This document shows positions 4,577 to 5,946 of a stretch of DNA of 5,946 nt, one piece after another; the stretch's first letter is position 1, and every line of letters starts with the position of its first letter. The translations under genes and the position numbers were made by a program. The notes beneath the pieces are model-generated. The model was not told the DNA's origin. It searched no databases and saw only the letters and a list, made by a program, of their open reading frames with translations. The stretch is taken from NCBI GenBank assembly GCA_030050125.1, contig JASIJN010000376.1, forward strand, positions 1 through 5,946, in the 5' to 3' direction. This DNA is from Streptosporangiaceae bacterium (GTDB lineage Bacteria > Actinomycetota > Actinomycetes > Streptosporangiales > Streptosporangiaceae).

Positions 4577-5768
4577 CCGCTGCCAGCCTGCGCAGCGCCA
4601 GCTCGGCGAGCAGCGCGGTGCCGTCGGCCAGCACCGCGTCGTCGAAGACCGCCTCGGCGGAGTGGTTGAACGGCGCCGTGGCCGGATCGGCATCCGGCGG
4701 CGCGGCGCCGAGCAGGATGAACGCGCCCGGCACCTGCTCGAGCACGAGCGAGAAATCTTCCGATGAGGTGACCGGATTGGGAGTCGTAACGAACCGGCCC
4801 TCCCCGAACAGGTCGCTCACGGTCCGCGCGGCGAACGCCACCTCCGCGCCGTCGTTGACCGTGACCGGATAGCTGTCGACGAACTCGGCGTCGGCCGAGA
4901 GCCCGTGCGCGGCCGCGACGCCGTGCGCCACCCGCAGCGACTCCTCGATCACCCGGGCCCGGGCCGCCGTCGAGAACGACCGCACGGTCGCGCTCAGCCG
5001 GGCCTCGTCCGGGATCACGTTGCTCGCGGTGCCCGCGTGGAAGCTGCCCACGGTGATCACGACCGGGTCGAACACGTCGAACCGCCGGGTGACCATCGTC
5101 TGCAGCGCGGTCACGATCTCGCAGGCGGCCGTGACCGGGTCGGCCGCCTGGTGCGGCTGCGAGCCGTGCCCGCCGTGGCCCCGGACCGTCAGCTCCATCG
5201 TGTCGGCCCCGGCCATCAGGGTGCCGGCCCGGGTGCTGAACCACCCGTGCGGCAGCAGCGCGGAGCTGACGTGCAGCCCGAACGCGGCGACCGGGCGGCC
5301 GCCGGCCGCGTCAAGGACCCCCTCGTCGATCATCCGGCTGGCGCCGCCCGCCAGCTCCTCGCCGGGCTGGAACATGAACGTCACGTTCCCGGCCAGCTCG
5401 TCCCGCCGCCCGGACAGCACCCTCGCCGCGCCCGCCAGCATCGCGGTGTGCAGGTCGTGCCCGCAGGCGTGCATGACCCCGTCGACCCGCGAGGCGTAGG
5501 GCAGTCCGGTGCGCTCGGCCACCGGGAGCGCGTCCATGTCGCCGCGCAGCAGCACGGTCCCGCCCGGCCTGGCCCCGCGCAGCACCGCGGTGACCGAGGT
5601 GAGCGACCGCCCCAGGCTCACCTCGAGCGGCAGGCCTTCCAGGGCGGCCAGCACCTTCTCCTGTGTCCGCGGCAGGTCGAGCCCGAGTTCCGGCTCCCGG
5701 TGGATCGCCCGGCGCAGCTCGGCGAGCTCGCCGGAGATCGCGACGGCATCGTCGTGCACGCCCGCCAT
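4548..5768 (-). CDS. M20D-family metallo-amidohydrolase (N-acyl amino acid / IAA-conjugate hydrolase type)
   Basis: This 406-residue protein belongs to peptidase family M20, subfamily D, which hydrolyses amide bonds of N-acylated or aromatic-conjugated amino acids (hippurate, N-acetyl amino acids, indole-acetyl amino acids). Signatures in order: RRAIHREPELG (19-29), LLRGDMDALPV (73-83), ACGHD with metal ligands C102 and H104, PGEE (135-138) with the catalytic and metal-binding glutamates, H166 in GLHV, the lid/dimer-domain motif GHGGHGSQPHQAADP (197-211), ASNVIPDEA (248-256), SSEDFS (335-340), and the last metal ligand H369 in NHSAE. There is no signal peptide, so it is probably cytoplasmic. 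GGAGGT (5774-5779) lies 5 nt upstream and fixes the ATG. The length is normal and the metal ligands are complete. The substrate cannot be told from sequence. It converges on mdh, its TAG (4548-4550) lying within the mdh coding region, and may be cotranscribed with the partial gene to its right. Codons near 4750-4797 (GTT, ACT, AAT, TCA, GAA, GAT) are unusually A/T-ending. Confidence 0.93.
   Translation of the reverse strand: MAGVHDDAVAISGELAELRRAIHREPELGLDLPRTQEKVLAALEGLPLEVSLGRSLTSVTAVLRGARPGGTVLLRGDMDALPVAERTGLPYASRVDGVMHACGHDLHTAMLAGAARVLSGRRDELAGNVTFMFQPGEELAGGASRMIDEGVLDAAGGRPVAAFGLHVSSALLPHGWFSTRAGTLMAGADTMELTVRGHGGHGSQPHQAADPVTAACEIVTALQTMVTRRFDVFDPVVITVGSFHAGTASNVIPDEARLSATVRSFSTAARARVIEESLRVAHGVAAAHGLSADAEFVDSYPVTVNDGAEVAFAARTVSDLFGEGRFVTTPNPVTSSEDFSLVLEQVPGAFILLGAAPPDADPATAPFNHSAEAVFDDAVLADGTALLAELALRRLAAATDSPRRPA
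4578..4597 (+). terminator. Possible terminator hairpin after mdh
   Basis: CGCTGC (4578-4583) and GCAGCG (4592-4597) are perfect 6-bp arms around an 8-nt loop, beginning 2 nt after the mdh TAG. No T-run follows. The position suits the end of the four-gene operon, although the bases also encode the C-terminal residues of the opposite-strand amidohydrolase, so the pairing could be incidental. Confidence 0.35.
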
Positions 5769-5804
5769 GCCGCACCTCCGCCGTCCAAGCGCCTCCGGCG
5801 CGAA

Positions 5805-5856
5805 CCCGCAGCCCGGCCCGGATCGTGCTGAAGCTTACCCCGGCTGCCGCGGGCTC
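5805..5856 (-). other. Imperfect inverted repeat around the stop of the right-edge gene
   Basis: On the minus strand GCAGCC (complement of 5842-5847) can pair with GGCTGC (complement of 5808-5813), and flanking CCC and GGG can extend the stem to nine pairs with a 3-nt bulge. The 28-nt loop contains the TAA at 5837-5835. It might act as a terminator for the right-edge gene or a leader structure for the amidohydrolase gene. The long loop and the GC content make chance pairing quite possible. A smaller hairpin GCGCC-TCC-GGCGC (5789-5801) lies between it and the amidohydrolase start. Confidence 0.22.
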
Positions 5857-5946
5857 TCCTGCCGCCTGCGCCTCCAGGCCCTGGTCAGGCGGACCCGCGC
5901 GGCCGCCGCCGGGGCTGGCGGGGCTGGCGGGGCGGCGGGCTTGGTG
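5835..5946 (-). CDS. Possible C-terminal tail of an unidentified minus-strand gene (5' end beyond window)
   Basis: A minus-strand frame enters from the right edge and ends at TAA (5837-5835), giving 36 residues. It opens with a Pro-Ala-rich stretch (about residues 3-16), then a basic segment RVRLTRAWRRRRQ and a polar tail. Third positions are nearly all G or C, and a 9-bp repeat falls in frame as Pro-Pro-Ala units. Both points fit a real C-terminus, although a second minus-strand frame is also open. The basic, low-complexity end would suit a cytoplasmic tail of a membrane or nucleic-acid-associated protein, but no family can be recognised. It ends 66 nt upstream of the amidohydrolase gene on the same strand, so the two may share a transcript. 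Confidence 0.4.
   Translation of the reverse strand, partial: TKPAAPPAPPAPAAAARVRLTRAWRRRRQESPRQPG
5912..5938. repeat. 9-bp tandem repeat at the right edge
   Basis: GGGCTGGCG occurs twice head-to-tail (5912-5920, 5921-5929), followed by a degenerate third copy (GGGCGGCGG, 5930-5938). The unit is three codons long and, in the minus-strand frame described above, encodes Pro/Ala repeats, typical of flexible low-complexity linkers. Confidence 0.6.

Noticed and set aside
3134..4693. Long minus-strand frame (519 codons) opposite icd and mdh
   Set aside because: It is antisense to two well-supported genes and has the low-complexity composition of a shadow frame.
4435..5244. Second minus-strand frame (269 codons) within the amidohydrolase gene
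   Set aside because: It overlaps the M20D frame on the same strand, which carries every metal-ligand motif; this one carries none.
5769..5946. A plus-strand gene starting in the right-edge region
   Set aside because: A GTG-initiated frame is open near 5825, but there is no convincing ribosome site or protein-like sequence, and the minus-strand reading explains the 9-bp repeat better.

Overview
The window is very GC-rich chromosomal DNA with strong G/C preference at third codon positions, GGAGG-type ribosome sites and typical actinobacterial gene families (an FHA-HTH regulator, DUF3017). This points to a high-GC actinomycete. A Streptosporangiales-like relative is plausible, but the genus cannot be settled from this sequence. 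Nothing looks like phage, an insertion sequence, CRISPR or an RNA gene.

Layout from left to right. (1) 1-605, minus strand: the N-terminal 201 residues of an FHA-domain protein with a C-terminal helix-turn-helix, running off the left edge. (2) 606-818: a divergent control region with an A+T-rich island, a small dyad, a perfect 19-bp direct repeat (713-731 and 761-779) and a -10-like TACACT. (3) 819-4576, plus strand: a tight four-gene run of short-form citrate synthase, a three-helix DUF3017 membrane protein (4-nt ATGA overlap), a eukaryotic-type homodimeric NADP isocitrate dehydrogenase, and an LDH-like malate dehydrogenase. A strong GC hairpin sits between the second and third genes, and a smaller one lies just after the mdh stop. 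(4) 4548-5768, minus strand: an M20D metallo-amidohydrolase whose 3' end overlaps mdh tail-to-tail by 29 nt. (5) 5769-5946: the leader of that gene, then what looks like the C-terminal tail of another minus-strand gene entering from the right edge.

The plus-strand genes encode three TCA-cycle enzymes. Malate dehydrogenase makes oxaloacetate, citrate synthase condenses it with acetyl-CoA, and isocitrate dehydrogenase makes 2-oxoglutarate and NADPH; aconitase must be encoded elsewhere. A phosphothreonine-reading regulator diverging from this operon, across a spacer with a repeated operator-like element, is the most interesting hypothesis here: it would tie Ser/Thr kinase signalling to transcription of central carbon metabolism. 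This is inference from gene order and domains, not something the sequence proves.
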